A stretch of DNA of 22,006 nt from AC-32 sp035473395 (GCA_035473395.1 DATIOF010000150.1:1-22006); one strand, 5' to 3'. Shown: positions 6,978 to 13,860, numbered from the stretch's first letter. Program-made: numbers and translations. Notes: generated by a model not told the origin, from the sequence alone.

Positions 6978-8095
6978 GTGCCTGCCTCCTTCGGGCGCTG
7001 CAGCCGCGCCAGCGCGTTCTCCTTGTACGAGCCCAGCTCGCCCCGCTCGATCGCGTCGCGCGCGCCGGCGACGAGGTCGAGCAGGAACTGCAAATTATGC
7101 AGGCTCAGGAGCCGCAGCCCCATGATCTCCTGCTGGTTCAGGAGGTGCCTCACGTACGCGCGCGAGAACCTCGTGCAGGCCGGGCAGGCGCAGTCCTCGT
7201 CGAGCGGCCGCGAGTCGCGAGCGAAGCGCGCGCCCTTGATGTTCAGCTGCCCTTCCCAGGTGAGTGCCGAGCCCGTGCGTGCGTTACGGGTCGGCAGCAC
7301 GCAGTCGAGCATGTCGATGCCACGCTCGATCACCTCGAGGATGCCGACCGGATCGCCGATCCCCATGAAGTAGCGCGGGCGCTCGGACGGGAGAAGCTCG
7401 GCGGCCCAGGTCGTCGTCTCGAGCATCTGCTCCTTCGACTCGCCGATCGCGAGGCCGCCCAGCGCGTGGCCGTCGAAGCCGAGCTCGGCGATCTCCTCGA
7501 CGCTCCGGCGGCGCAGCTCGTGGTCGGAGCCGCCCTGGGCGATCCCGAACAGGAGCTGGCCCGGCGCCCGCTCGGCCTGCAGCTGGCGCTTCGCCCAGAG
7601 CGTCGTGCGCCGGACCGCCTCCGCGAGCTCGCTCCGCGGGGCGTCCGCCGGCGGCACGACGTCGAGGCACATCGCGATGTCGGAGCCGAGCTGGGCCTGG
7701 ATCCGCGCCGCGAGCTCGGGCGTGAAGCGAGCCTCGTCGCCGTCGTAGACCGAGCGGAAGGTGAGCCCTTCGTCGTCCTGGCGCAGGATCGTGTGGCGCA
7801 GCGAGAAGACCTGGAAGCCGCCGGAGTCGGTCAGGATCGGACCGTCCCAGGCCATGAAGCGGTGGAGCCCGCCGAGCTCGGCGATCAGGTCGGCGCCGGG
7901 GCGGAAGTGCAGGTGGTAGGTGTTGCAGAGCAGGATCTCTGCTCCGAGCTGACGGAGCTCGTCGGGGTCGACGGCCTTGACCGTCGCCTTGGTGCCGACC
8001 GGCATGAACGCGGGCGTGCGCAGCTCGCCGTGCGTGGTGCGCAGAACGCCGGTGCGGGCGGCGCCGTCGGTGGCGCCGAGCGTGAAGGCGCTCAC
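6962..8095 (-). CDS. tgt: tRNA-guanine transglycosylase (Tgt)
   Basis: A 377-residue bacterial Tgt, which swaps guanine 34 for preQ1 in tRNAs with GUN anticodons during queuosine synthesis. Key residues are visible: LTDSGGFQVFS with catalytic D90, FGIAQGG (183-189) for substrate binding, MLDCVLPTRNARTG with nucleophile D264, and the zinc site CACPAC (C302, C304, C307) plus H333 (SLHNLQFL). The frame is open to 8260, but the added sequence is Arg-rich and overlaps the preceding gene. GTG at 8095, giving GTGA overlap with the stop of the 95-aa gene, begins with the family's normal N-terminus (FTLGATDGAARTGVLRTTHG). It lies between that gene and yajC and shares a pathway with queA upstream. Confidence 0.96.
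   Translation of the reverse strand: MSAFTLGATDGAARTGVLRTTHGELRTPAFMPVGTKATVKAVDPDELRQLGAEILLCNTYHLHFRPGADLIAELGGLHRFMAWDGPILTDSGGFQVFSLRHTILRQDDEGLTFRSVYDGDEARFTPELAARIQAQLGSDIAMCLDVVPPADAPRSELAEAVRRTTLWAKRQLQAERAPGQLLFGIAQGGSDHELRRRSVEEIAELGFDGHALGGLAIGESKEQMLETTTWAAELLPSERPRYFMGIGDPVGILEVIERGIDMLDCVLPTRNARTGSALTWEGQLNIKGARFARDSRPLDEDCACPACTRFSRAYVRHLLNQQEIMGLRLLSLHNLQFLLDLVAGARDAIERGELGSYKENALARLQRPKEAGTWAAT
6985..6991 (-). promoter_or_regulatory. Consensus Shine-Dalgarno of yajC
   Basis: AAGGAGG on the minus strand, 7 nt before the GTG at 6977 and lying inside the tgt coding sequence. It fixes the yajC start. It is the best Shine-Dalgarno noticed in the window, where most genes behind their own promoter have none. 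Confidence 0.8.
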
Positions 8096-8379
8096 GCGGC
8101 TGCGCTCGTGAACCAAGTCGTGATCGTGACCGCGGCGCGCTCGTCCTCGTCGCGACCGGCGGCCAGCCCGAGCTCGTCGCGGCGGATGCGTCCCAGCTCC
8201 TCTGCGAGAGCCAGCACGGGCGCGCGGCTCCCGAGCAGGGACGCGACGCGGAAGGAGCAAGACTCGCGCTCCGCCGAGCTCGCCGCGGCGAGCGGCGCCC
8301 AGCTTTCAGCGAGTACCTGCGCAAGCTCCTGCATCCCGCGCTCACGCCAGAAGACGCGCCATTCGGCGGCGCCTTTCAT
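8092..8379 (-). CDS. Unknown 95-aa protein between queA and tgt
   Basis: A 95-residue frame beginning MKGAAEWRVFWRERGMQELA. It has a Trp/Arg-rich N-terminus, an Ala/Leu/Glu-rich helical middle (MQELAQVLAESWAPLAAA; APVLALAEELGRIRRDELGL), a single central Cys and the end AAVTITTWFTSAAA. I do not recognise a family. It is supported as a gene by its position inside the operon and by the exact 4-bp GTGA overlap of its stop with the tgt start. ATG 8379 is chosen because the frame upstream (to 8520) would translate a hairpin and a dispersed repeat. A GTG at 8400 is an alternative. No Shine-Dalgarno is evident. Confidence 0.5.
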   Translation of the reverse strand: MKGAAEWRVFWRERGMQELAQVLAESWAPLAAASSAERESCSFRVASLLGSRAPVLALAEELGRIRRDELGLAAGRDEDERAAVTITTWFTSAAA

Positions 8380-8406
8380 CGGCCAGCGTTCAACCAAGAA
8401 GCGCAC

Positions 8407-8426
8407 CCCCGCCCTTTTGGGTGGGG
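8407..8426 (-). terminator. GC-rich stem with TTTT loop between queA and the 95-aa gene
   Basis: CCCCGCCC-TTTT-GGGTGGGG forms an eight-pair stem with one G-T wobble. It lies about 107 nt after the queA stop and 28 nt before the next start. There is no U-tail, so it may be a tail-less or partial terminator, or an mRNA processing/attenuation structure that sets the ratio of queA to tgt-secDF transcripts. Confidence 0.4.
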
Positions 8427-8439
8427 CTTGGCGTCCACC

Positions 8440-8456
8440 CTCGCTCCCGCTGCGAG
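8440..8456. other. Small hairpin downstream of queA
   Basis: CTCGC (8440-8444) and GCGAG (8452-8456) with a seven-base loop. It lies between the repeat copy at 8475-8509 and the stronger hairpin at 8407-8426. It is probably part of the same 3' structure, but weak alone. Confidence 0.25.
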
Positions 8457-8474
8457 CGTATCGGGGCGCGGCGC

Positions 8475-8509
8475 ACGTGTCTGTGCCCGGTTCGCGCCGG
8501 AAGCGTGTT
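8475..8509. repeat. 35-bp dispersed element, copy 1 (after queA)
   Basis: This segment aligns without gaps to 16962-16996 with 28 of 35 identical bases. The shared core is CTGTGCC, TTCG and GCCG, then CGTGT. It begins 23 nt after the queA stop, in the same orientation relative to the upstream minus-strand gene as copy 2. The centre can fold as CCGG-TTCGCG-CCGG. I do not recognise a named repeat family. Confidence 0.55.
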
Positions 8510-8532
8510 GGTTCCTCCACGGGAAGAAGCGC

Positions 8533-9477
8533 TCACAACAGCAGCATCGCGTCGCCGAACGAGTAGAAGCGGTAGCGCTCCTCGATCGCGAGCCGGTAGA
8601 GCCGGCGGGTCTGCTCGACGCCGGCGAACGCCATCACCAGCGCGAGCAGCGTCGAGCGCGGCAGGTGGAAGTTCGTCAGCAGCGCGTCGACACGCCGGAA
8701 CTCGAAGCCTGGCGTGATGAAGAGATCGGTGCGTCCGCTCAACGGCGCCCCGCGCGCGAGGGACTCGAGCACCCGCACGGTGGTTGTGCCGACCGCGAGC
8801 ACCCGCTCGGCCGCGCGGATCCGCCCCCAGGCGGCGGGCTCGACCTCGTAGCGCTCGCTGTGCAGCTCGTGCTCATCCAGGGTCTCGGCGGCCAGCGGCC
8901 GGAAGGTGTCAAGACCGACGTGCAGGGTCACCCGCTCGACGTCGAGGGTCGCGAGCAGCTCGGGCGTGAAGTGCAGCCCGGCGGTGGGCGCCGCGGCCGA
9001 GCCGTCGCTGCGCGCGTAGACCGTCTGGTAGCGCTCGGGATCGGCAAGCGGCCCGCGGATGTACGGCGGCAGCGGCGCTTCGCCAGCCGGCTCGCCGTCG
9101 AGCCGCAGCCGCCAGCGGCCCTCGCCGAGCGGCTCCAGCAACTCGACCGGGCCGAGCCGCTGCCCGGGCCGCAGCTTGCGCGACGGGCGTGCGAGGGCCT
9201 CCCACGTCCCGTTCTCGCCAAGCCGCTCCAGCAGCAGCACCTCCGCCTCTCCGCCGCCGGGACGCTCGAGCCGCAGCCGCGCCGGCAGGACGCGCGTGTC
9301 GTTGACGACGACGAGCGTGCCGTCGACGAGCTCCGCCGGGAGCTCGTCGAAATGCCGGTGCCGCGTCTCGCCGCTCGCGCGGTCGTGGACGAGCAGCCGC
9401 GACCCATCGCGCCGCTCGGGCGGATGCTGGGCGATCAGCTCCTGCGGTAACTCGTAGTCCAGCTCGGACGACCTCAT
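8533..9477 (-). CDS. queA: S-adenosylmethionine:tRNA ribosyltransferase-isomerase (QueA)
   Basis: A 314-residue QueA, which uses the ribosyl group of SAM to build epoxyqueuosine on preQ1-modified tRNA, the step after Tgt. Family blocks include the N-terminal LDYELPQELIAQHPPERRD (6-24), LVVVNDTRVLPARLRL (55-70), EVLLLERL, a YQTVYA block followed by AAPTAGLHFT, TVRVLE, and the C-terminal TNFHLPRSTLLALV. It is shorter than many members (about 340-350) with no obvious missing block. The ATG at 9477 is preceded by TAACGT nine bases upstream. It is the promoter-proximal gene of the export operon. Downstream lie a dispersed repeat copy and two hairpins before the next gene. Confidence 0.96.
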   Translation of the reverse strand: MRSSELDYELPQELIAQHPPERRDGSRLLVHDRASGETRHRHFDELPAELVDGTLVVVNDTRVLPARLRLERPGGGEAEVLLLERLGENGTWEALARPSRKLRPGQRLGPVELLEPLGEGRWRLRLDGEPAGEAPLPPYIRGPLADPERYQTVYARSDGSAAAPTAGLHFTPELLATLDVERVTLHVGLDTFRPLAAETLDEHELHSERYEVEPAAWGRIRAAERVLAVGTTTVRVLESLARGAPLSGRTDLFITPGFEFRRVDALLTNFHLPRSTLLALVMAFAGVEQTRRLYRLAIEERYRFYSFGDAMLLL

Positions 9478-9486
9478 CCGACCCGG

Positions 9487-9496
9487 ACGTTACCGT
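9487..9496. promoter_or_regulatory. Interlocked divergent -10 boxes for queA and the 148-aa gene
   Basis: The minus strand has TAACGT at 9492-9487, 9 nt from the queA ATG. The plus strand has TACCGT at 9491-9496, 8 nt from the ATG at 9505. The two boxes share bases 9491-9492, and only 27 bp separate the two start codons. Both transcripts would be leaderless or nearly so, and simultaneous polymerase binding looks impossible. Confidence 0.45.
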
Positions 9497-9504
9497 TGCC
9501 GCCG

Positions 9505-9951
9505 ATGACTGACGAAGCTATCGAGAAGGCACGCGAGCGCCTGCGCGAAGCCGCCGAGGGCCGCCCGGACGCGGCCGCGGTGGACGCCGCGCTCGAGCGG
9601 GCGCGCGCCCAGGTCGAGGAGCTTGCGCTGACCGCCGCCGAGCTCGAGGCGACGATTCCGGGCAAGGTCGAGGACGCCGTCAAGGACGGCCTGCAGGAGC
9701 AGGTTCGCCCGGTCGGCCGCAACCTCGCCGAGATCCGCGGGCTGATGAACCAGGTGATCCGCCGGCTGGAGCGCGTCGAGGGCGACCTACTCTCGGAGCG
9801 CCACGCGCGCGTGGACGACCTTGGGCTGCTCGTCGACCTGATCACGTCGAGCTGGAAGTCGGTCGAGCGGCGGCTGACCACGCTCGAGCGCAAGCTGCAG
9901 ACGGGCGAGGGCGCGATCGTCTACCGCATGGAAGAGCGCCGCACCGGCTGA
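9505..9951 (+). CDS. Coiled-coil protein of unknown function
   Basis: A 148-residue, highly charged, helical protein with no Cys. Residues 5-55 are Ala/Glu/Arg-rich heptad-like sequence (EAIEKARERLREAAEG, AALERARAQVEELALTAAEL). Another coiled segment runs from about 75 to 140 (IRGLMNQVIRRLERVEGDLL; SVERRLTTLERKLQ). There is no signal peptide or membrane helix. ATG 9505 is preferred over the in-frame TTG at 9496, because the TTG overlaps the proposed TACCGT box. The gene diverges from queA, and its 3' end overlaps the convergent flippase-like gene by 31 bp. I do not recognise the family. A scaffold or filament-type role is only a guess. Confidence 0.7.
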   Translation: MTDEAIEKARERLREAAEGRPDAAAVDAALERARAQVEELALTAAELEATIPGKVEDAVKDGLQEQVRPVGRNLAEIRGLMNQVIRRLERVEGDLLSERHARVDDLGLLVDLITSSWKSVERRLTTLERKLQTGEGAIVYRMEERRTG

Positions 9952-10829
9952 CTCCGCCGGTACGACCGCTCGTCCACTGCCAGCCCGACCAGGCCGAGCA
10001 CGACCGCGAACCAGAGCGTCGAGAGCCTGATCAGGAGCGTCGCAGCAGCCGCGCCGGCCTTCGTCGTGTCGCCGAGATGGCGGATCAGGCCGGTCATGCT
10101 GCCCTCGGCGACGCCCAGCCCGCCGGGCAGGAACGAGATCGCGCCGGCCAGGCTGCCCAGAGTGAAGACGACGATCGTGTCCGCCAGCGAGAGGTCGAGG
10201 CTCAGCCCGCGGACGCAGAGGTAGGCGGCGAGGCACTCGAAGAACCACGAGACCGCCGAGAGCAGTGTCATCTCGACGAGCAGGCGCGTGCCGAGCAGCG
10301 CGCGGGCCGCTGCGGGGGCCTCGCCAAGCCGCCCGAACCGGTCGAGCAGCGGGCTGCGCACGACGACGACGGCCGCCGCGACCGCGATCAGCGCGGCGGC
10401 CAGCAGCGGCCAGTTCCGCACGCCAGCGCCGCCGACGACGGCCAGCACGACGACGCCGGTCGCGTCGGTCACCCGCTCGGCCAGCACAACTGGTGCCGAG
10501 CGCCGCACCGGCACGTCGAACGAGCGCTTCAGGAGGCCGCACTTGAGCAGCTCGCCGAGCTTTCCCGGCGTGATCGTCATCGTCAGACCGGCGACGAAGA
10601 TCGTGAAGCTGCGGCCGCGCGGGATCTCGATCGCGAGCTTGGCGAGGTAGCGGTCCCAACGGAAGAAGCGGAGCAGGTAGTTGAGCGCCGTGAACGCGAG
10701 CGCGAGTGGGAACAGCTCCCAGCGGAAGCTCGCCAGCTCCTCGCCGAGCGAGCCGAAGTCCGCGTAGAGCCCGAGCCCGAGCACCACGACCACCGCCAGC
10801 GCGGCGGCGAGGATCAGCCCGCGCTTCAG
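9921..10829 (-). CDS. UPF0104/MprF-type membrane protein (flippase-like)
   Basis: About 302 residues with seven or more hydrophobic helices, of the lysylphosphatidylglycerol synthase transmembrane-region family (COG0392-like). Family marks are TPGKLGELLKCGLLKR (near 90-105), ERVTDATGVVVLA (near 120-132) and FLPGGLGVAEGSMTGLI (near 235-250). Members are proposed to move or sense polar lipids or polyprenyl-linked sugars. The preceding gene makes a polyprenyl-phosphate sugar, which favours that view by context. The start is unusual: no ATG/GTG/TTG sits at the expected N-terminus. The best candidate is CTG at 10829, whose CTGA overlaps the TGA of the upstream gene. A GTG 12 codons later would delete half of the first helix. 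The 3' end overlaps the opposing coiled-coil gene by 31 bp. Confidence 0.8.
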   Translation of the reverse strand: MKRGLILAAALAVVVVLGLGLYADFGSLGEELASFRWELFPLALAFTALNYLLRFFRWDRYLAKLAIEIPRGRSFTIFVAGLTMTITPGKLGELLKCGLLKRSFDVPVRRSAPVVLAERVTDATGVVVLAVVGGAGVRNWPLLAAALIAVAAAVVVVRSPLLDRFGRLGEAPAAARALLGTRLLVEMTLLSAVSWFFECLAAYLCVRGLSLDLSLADTIVVFTLGSLAGAISFLPGGLGVAEGSMTGLIRHLGDTTKAGAAAATLLIRLSTLWFAVVLGLVGLAVDERSYRRSQPVRRSSMR

Positions 10830-11728
10830 GTGAATGCGAGGATCGCCGCCGCGGTCACGATCCAGCCGGCGACCGTGAGCAGGATCGGCACGTCGGTGAG
10901 CAGCACCTGCTCCGGCTCCTCGCCGACGTCGTGGCGGTGCATCAGCAGCAGGTAGCGGAAGACGCCGAAGACGACGAACGGCACCGTCGTCAGCAGCGCT
11001 CTCGAGTGCCCGGCCGTGAGCGTGTAGAGGGCGTACGCGATCACCGTCGCAGAGGCCACGATCCCGATCAGCTGGTCGACCAGCTCCAGCGAGTAGCCCT
11101 CGAGCACCGGGCGGCCCGGCGCGCGCTCGGCGCCGACGAGCACCAGCTCGCCGCGGCGCTTGGCCAGCGCGAGGAAGAGCGCGAGCAAGGCCGTGCAGAG
11201 CAGCAGCCACGCCGAGATCGGCACGTTCACGGCCTCGGCGCCCGCGGCCGCGCGGATCACGAACAGCGACGCGATCGTCAGCACGTCGAGCAGCACGACG
11301 TGCTTCAACCGCAGCGTGTACCCGGTCTGCAGTCCCGCAAAGGCCAGCAGCAACAGCACCGAGCCAAGGCCGAGCGGAGCGACGAGGAGCAGCGCCAGCA
11401 ACGCCAGCGCGCCGGCCATCGTCAGCGCGGCTCGCGGCGAGAGCTCACCGCGGGCGATCGGCCGCGAGCGCTTGACCGGGTGCAGCCGGTCGTCGTGCCG
11501 GTCGCGCACGTCGTTAGTCAGGTACGACGCGCTCGAGATCGAGCAGTAGGCGACAAAGCAGACGGACGCCTCCAGCCAGCGGAGCGGGTCGCCGAGCTTG
11601 GCCGCGAAGACGAGGCCGGCGAAGACGAGCAGGTTCTTCGACCATTGACGCGGGCGCAGCGCCACGAGCGCGGCTCGCGCGGGCGAGCGGCGGCGCGGCA
11701 GCTCGACGAGCTCGGGCGCAGCAACCAC
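10826..11728 (-). CDS. Decaprenyl-phosphate phosphoribosyltransferase (UbiA superfamily)
   Basis: A 300-residue UbiA-fold membrane protein with about eight to nine helices. The N-terminal LRPRQWSKNLLVFAGLVFA (24-42) and the Asp-rich metal/prenyl-phosphate site NDVRDRHDDRLHPVKRSRPI (72-91: N72, D73, D76, D80) match the phosphoribosyl-diphosphate:decaprenyl-phosphate transferases of actinobacteria. These make the 5-phosphoribosyl lipid that leads to the arabinose donor for cell-wall arabinan. The epimerase genes DprE1/DprE2 are not in this window, so the final product here is unknown. The start is GTG 11728, seven bases after TAGCCT, which itself overlaps the sensor-kinase stop codon. Its own stop overlaps the flippase-like start (CTGA). 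Confidence 0.87.
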   Translation of the reverse strand: MVAAPELVELPRRRSPARAALVALRPRQWSKNLLVFAGLVFAAKLGDPLRWLEASVCFVAYCSISSASYLTNDVRDRHDDRLHPVKRSRPIARGELSPRAALTMAGALALLALLLVAPLGLGSVLLLLAFAGLQTGYTLRLKHVVLLDVLTIASLFVIRAAAGAEAVNVPISAWLLLCTALLALFLALAKRRGELVLVGAERAPGRPVLEGYSLELVDQLIGIVASATVIAYALYTLTAGHSRALLTTVPFVVFGVFRYLLLMHRHDVGEEPEQVLLTDVPILLTVAGWIVTAAAILAFT

Positions 11729-11735
11729 GCGCGGG

Positions 11736-11741
11736 AGGCTA
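11736..11741 (-). promoter_or_regulatory. -10 element containing the kinase TAG stop codon
   Basis: Minus strand TAGCCT at 11741-11736, 7 nt before the GTG at 11728. The TAG is the stop of the histidine kinase (11741-11739). This would give the phosphoribosyltransferase gene a leaderless promoter of its own, downstream of the two-component genes. Confidence 0.5.
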
Positions 11742-13109
11742 TCTGGGGCGCGTCGGCAGCATCAGCTCGAAGCGGCTCCCGGTCTCGGCCGAGCTCTCGA
11801 GGCTGATCCGGCCGCCGAGCGCCGCTGCCAGCTCGCGCGCGATCGGCAGGCCGAGGCCCGTGCCGCCGCCTCCGCGCGACCAGAACGGGCGGAAGATCCG
11901 CTCGCGCTCGGAGGGCGCGATCCCCGGGCCGCTGTCGCCGATGCTGACGTAGACGCTGCCGTCGGTCGCGCTCAGCTCCAGGTCGACGCGGCCACCGTCG
12001 GGCGTCCAGCGGAAGGCGTTCGAGAGCAGGTTCGTGATGATCTGCAAGACGCGGTCGCCGTCGGTGACGATCACCGGCTTGGCCTCGAGCTCGCGCCGGT
12101 AGTCGATCCCGCGCCGGCGCGCCTCCTCGCTGAAGGTGACGTAGGCGCGGTCGACGAGCCGCTCCATGTCGACCTCCTCCTGCAGCACGGTGAAGCGGTG
12201 CGCGTCGAGCTTCGCCAGGTCGAGCACGTCGCCGACGAGGCGCTCGAGCCGCTCGGCCTCCGCGGCGATCACGGTCAGCGAGGCCTCCCGCAGCTCGTCG
12301 TCGGTGACGACGCCCTCCCGCAGTGCGCCCACGTGGCCGCGGATCGCGGTCAGCGGGGTGCGCAGCTCGTGCGAGACCGTCATCAGGAAGTTGCGCTCGA
12401 GCTCCTCGGTCTCGGCGAGGCGCGAGGCCATCTCGTCGAAACGCTCGGCGAGCGTCCCGATCTCGCCGGCGCCGCCGCTGGGGACCTCGACGTCGTAGTT
12501 GCCGTGCGCGACCTCGTCCGCGGCCGCCGAGAGCTGAAGCACCGGCGTCGTGATCCGGCGCGAGGAGTACCAGGCGAACGCCGCCGCGACGAGCACGCCG
12601 CCCGCGAACGCGATCAGGAGCCGCTCGATCAGCGCAAGCCAACGCTGAGCGAGCACGGTCTCGGGCTTGGCGACCACGATCGTCCCCAGTGATCGCTTGC
12701 CGACGAACAGCGGCCGTGCCACCGCGAGCAGCCTCGTCTTGGCGTCCGGCGGCCGGAAGACGAAGAGCCTCAGCGCGTGCCGCCTGACGAGGCGCTGGTC
12801 GGCCGCCTTCGGCAGCGGCCGGAAGCGTGCCTGCTTCTGTCCCGGGAACGGATCGAGCCCCCGGTAGTAGATGCGATCGCCGGTCGCGAGCTCGAGCGCC
12901 GACGGCGAAAGCAGCTTCAGCCCGGCGCGCTTGCCGTACAGCTGCGTGAGGCCGTTCGACTCCTTCTTCAGCTCGCTGTACGCCTGCGAGCGCGAGCGGT
13001 CCTGTGCGTACGACCGGAAGAGCCGCAACGCGATCGCCGCGGAGACGAAGCCGGCGACCACCACGCCGAGCAGGAAGAGCGCCGGGAGCTGGAAGCGCAG
13101 CGACCGCAT
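11739..13109 (-). CDS. Membrane sensor histidine kinase (HAMP-HisKA-HATPase)
   Basis: A 456-residue class I sensor kinase. It has a first membrane helix (about 9-30), an extracytoplasmic sensor region of about 125 residues (about 31-156, basic, with no recognised domain), a second helix (about 158-181), HAMP (about 182-235), and the phosphoacceptor H-box SHELRTPLTAIRGHV with H247. The ATP-binding part has N-box ITNLLSNAFRWTP (N364), G1 box GDSGPGI (391-397) and G2 box GTGLGLPIA (416-424). It follows its response regulator by 18 bp, so the two are one regulatory unit. The stimulus cannot be read from sequence. The downstream polyprenyl-lipid genes suggest envelope control, but they have their own promoter candidate. 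Its stop codon lies inside that promoter. Confidence 0.95.
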   Translation of the reverse strand: MRSLRFQLPALFLLGVVVAGFVSAAIALRLFRSYAQDRSRSQAYSELKKESNGLTQLYGKRAGLKLLSPSALELATGDRIYYRGLDPFPGQKQARFRPLPKAADQRLVRRHALRLFVFRPPDAKTRLLAVARPLFVGKRSLGTIVVAKPETVLAQRWLALIERLLIAFAGGVLVAAAFAWYSSRRITTPVLQLSAAADEVAHGNYDVEVPSGGAGEIGTLAERFDEMASRLAETEELERNFLMTVSHELRTPLTAIRGHVGALREGVVTDDELREASLTVIAAEAERLERLVGDVLDLAKLDAHRFTVLQEEVDMERLVDRAYVTFSEEARRRGIDYRRELEAKPVIVTDGDRVLQIITNLLSNAFRWTPDGGRVDLELSATDGSVYVSIGDSGPGIAPSERERIFRPFWSRGGGGTGLGLPIARELAAALGGRISLESSAETGSRFELMLPTRPR

Positions 13110-13127
13110 CGTCGCGGCCCCGCGCGC

Positions 13128-13835
13128 CTAGGCGCTGACCGCCGCGTCCCGCGGGGGCGCGACCTTGTAGCCGACCCCCCAGACGGTGACGATCGGCGAA
13201 GCGTCGCCGAGCTTGCGGCGGAGCTGGCGCACGTGCACGTCCACCGTGCGCGTGTCGCCGGCGAAGGTGTAGCCCCAGACCCGCTCGAGCAACTGGTCGC
13301 GCGTCAGCACGAGGCCGTTGTGGTCGAGCAGCTCCCAGAGCAGGTCGAACTCCTTCGGCGCGAGCTGGATCTCCTCGCCTGCGACCTTGGCCGTGCGGCG
13401 GCCCGCGTCGATCTCGAGGTCGCCGTGCTTGAGCTCCTTCGACTCCGACTCGCGGCGGTCCGTCACGCTCCGGCGCAGGATCGACTTCACGCGCGCGACC
13501 AGCTCGCGCGGATTGAACGGCTTCGTCAGGTAATCGTCGGCGCCGACCTCGAGGCCGATGATCTTGTCCACGTCCTCGTCGCGCGCGGTGAGCATAAGGA
13601 TCGGCACGTCGGAGTCCTTGCGGATCCGCCGGCAGACCTCGATCCCGTCCACGTCGGGCAGCATCAGGTCGAGCACGATCAGGTCGGGCCGCTCCGACTC
13701 GACCTGCGCGAGCCCCTCCGCGCCGGTGGCGGCGGTGCGCACCGAGTAGCCGGCGTTCTTCAGGTAGAGCGCGACGAAGGACGCGATCGAGGACTCGTCC
13801 TCGATCACCAACACCGTCTGCGCCTGGGCTGTCAT
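13128..13835 (-). CDS. OmpR/PhoB-type response regulator, canonical
   Basis: A 235-residue regulator with an intact receiver: acidic E12/D13, phospho-acceptor D56 (LIVLDLMLPDVDG), T83 (MLTARDED) and K105 (LTKPFNPRELVARV). The C-terminal winged helix is present (LAPKEFDLLWELLDHNGLVL; TVDVHVRQLRRKLG; TVWGVGYKV). It is cotranscribed with the histidine kinase 18 bp downstream, its likely partner. The ATG at 13835 is preceded by TATCCT six bases upstream. It has close overall similarity in layout to the atypical regulator at 229-948, which makes the lost residues there stand out. Confidence 0.95.
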   Translation of the reverse strand: MTAQAQTVLVIEDESSIASFVALYLKNAGYSVRTAATGAEGLAQVESERPDLIVLDLMLPDVDGIEVCRRIRKDSDVPILMLTARDEDVDKIIGLEVGADDYLTKPFNPRELVARVKSILRRSVTDRRESESKELKHGDLEIDAGRRTAKVAGEEIQLAPKEFDLLWELLDHNGLVLTRDQLLERVWGYTFAGDTRTVDVHVRQLRRKLGDASPIVTVWGVGYKVAPPRDAAVSA

Positions 13836-13841
13836 GGCCTC

Positions 13842-13847
13842 AGGATA
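13842..13847 (-). promoter_or_regulatory. -10 element of two-component operon (leaderless)
   Basis: Minus strand TATCCT, 6 nt, then ATG at 13835. It lies in the 25-bp gap after the secreted-protein gene. No clear -35. Confidence 0.45.
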
Positions 13848-13860
13848 ACGACGGCGCCGC

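Noticed and set aside
8380..8520. An extended start of the 95-aa protein at 8520
   Set aside because: It would translate through a hairpin and the dispersed repeat copy, and the residues look non-coding.
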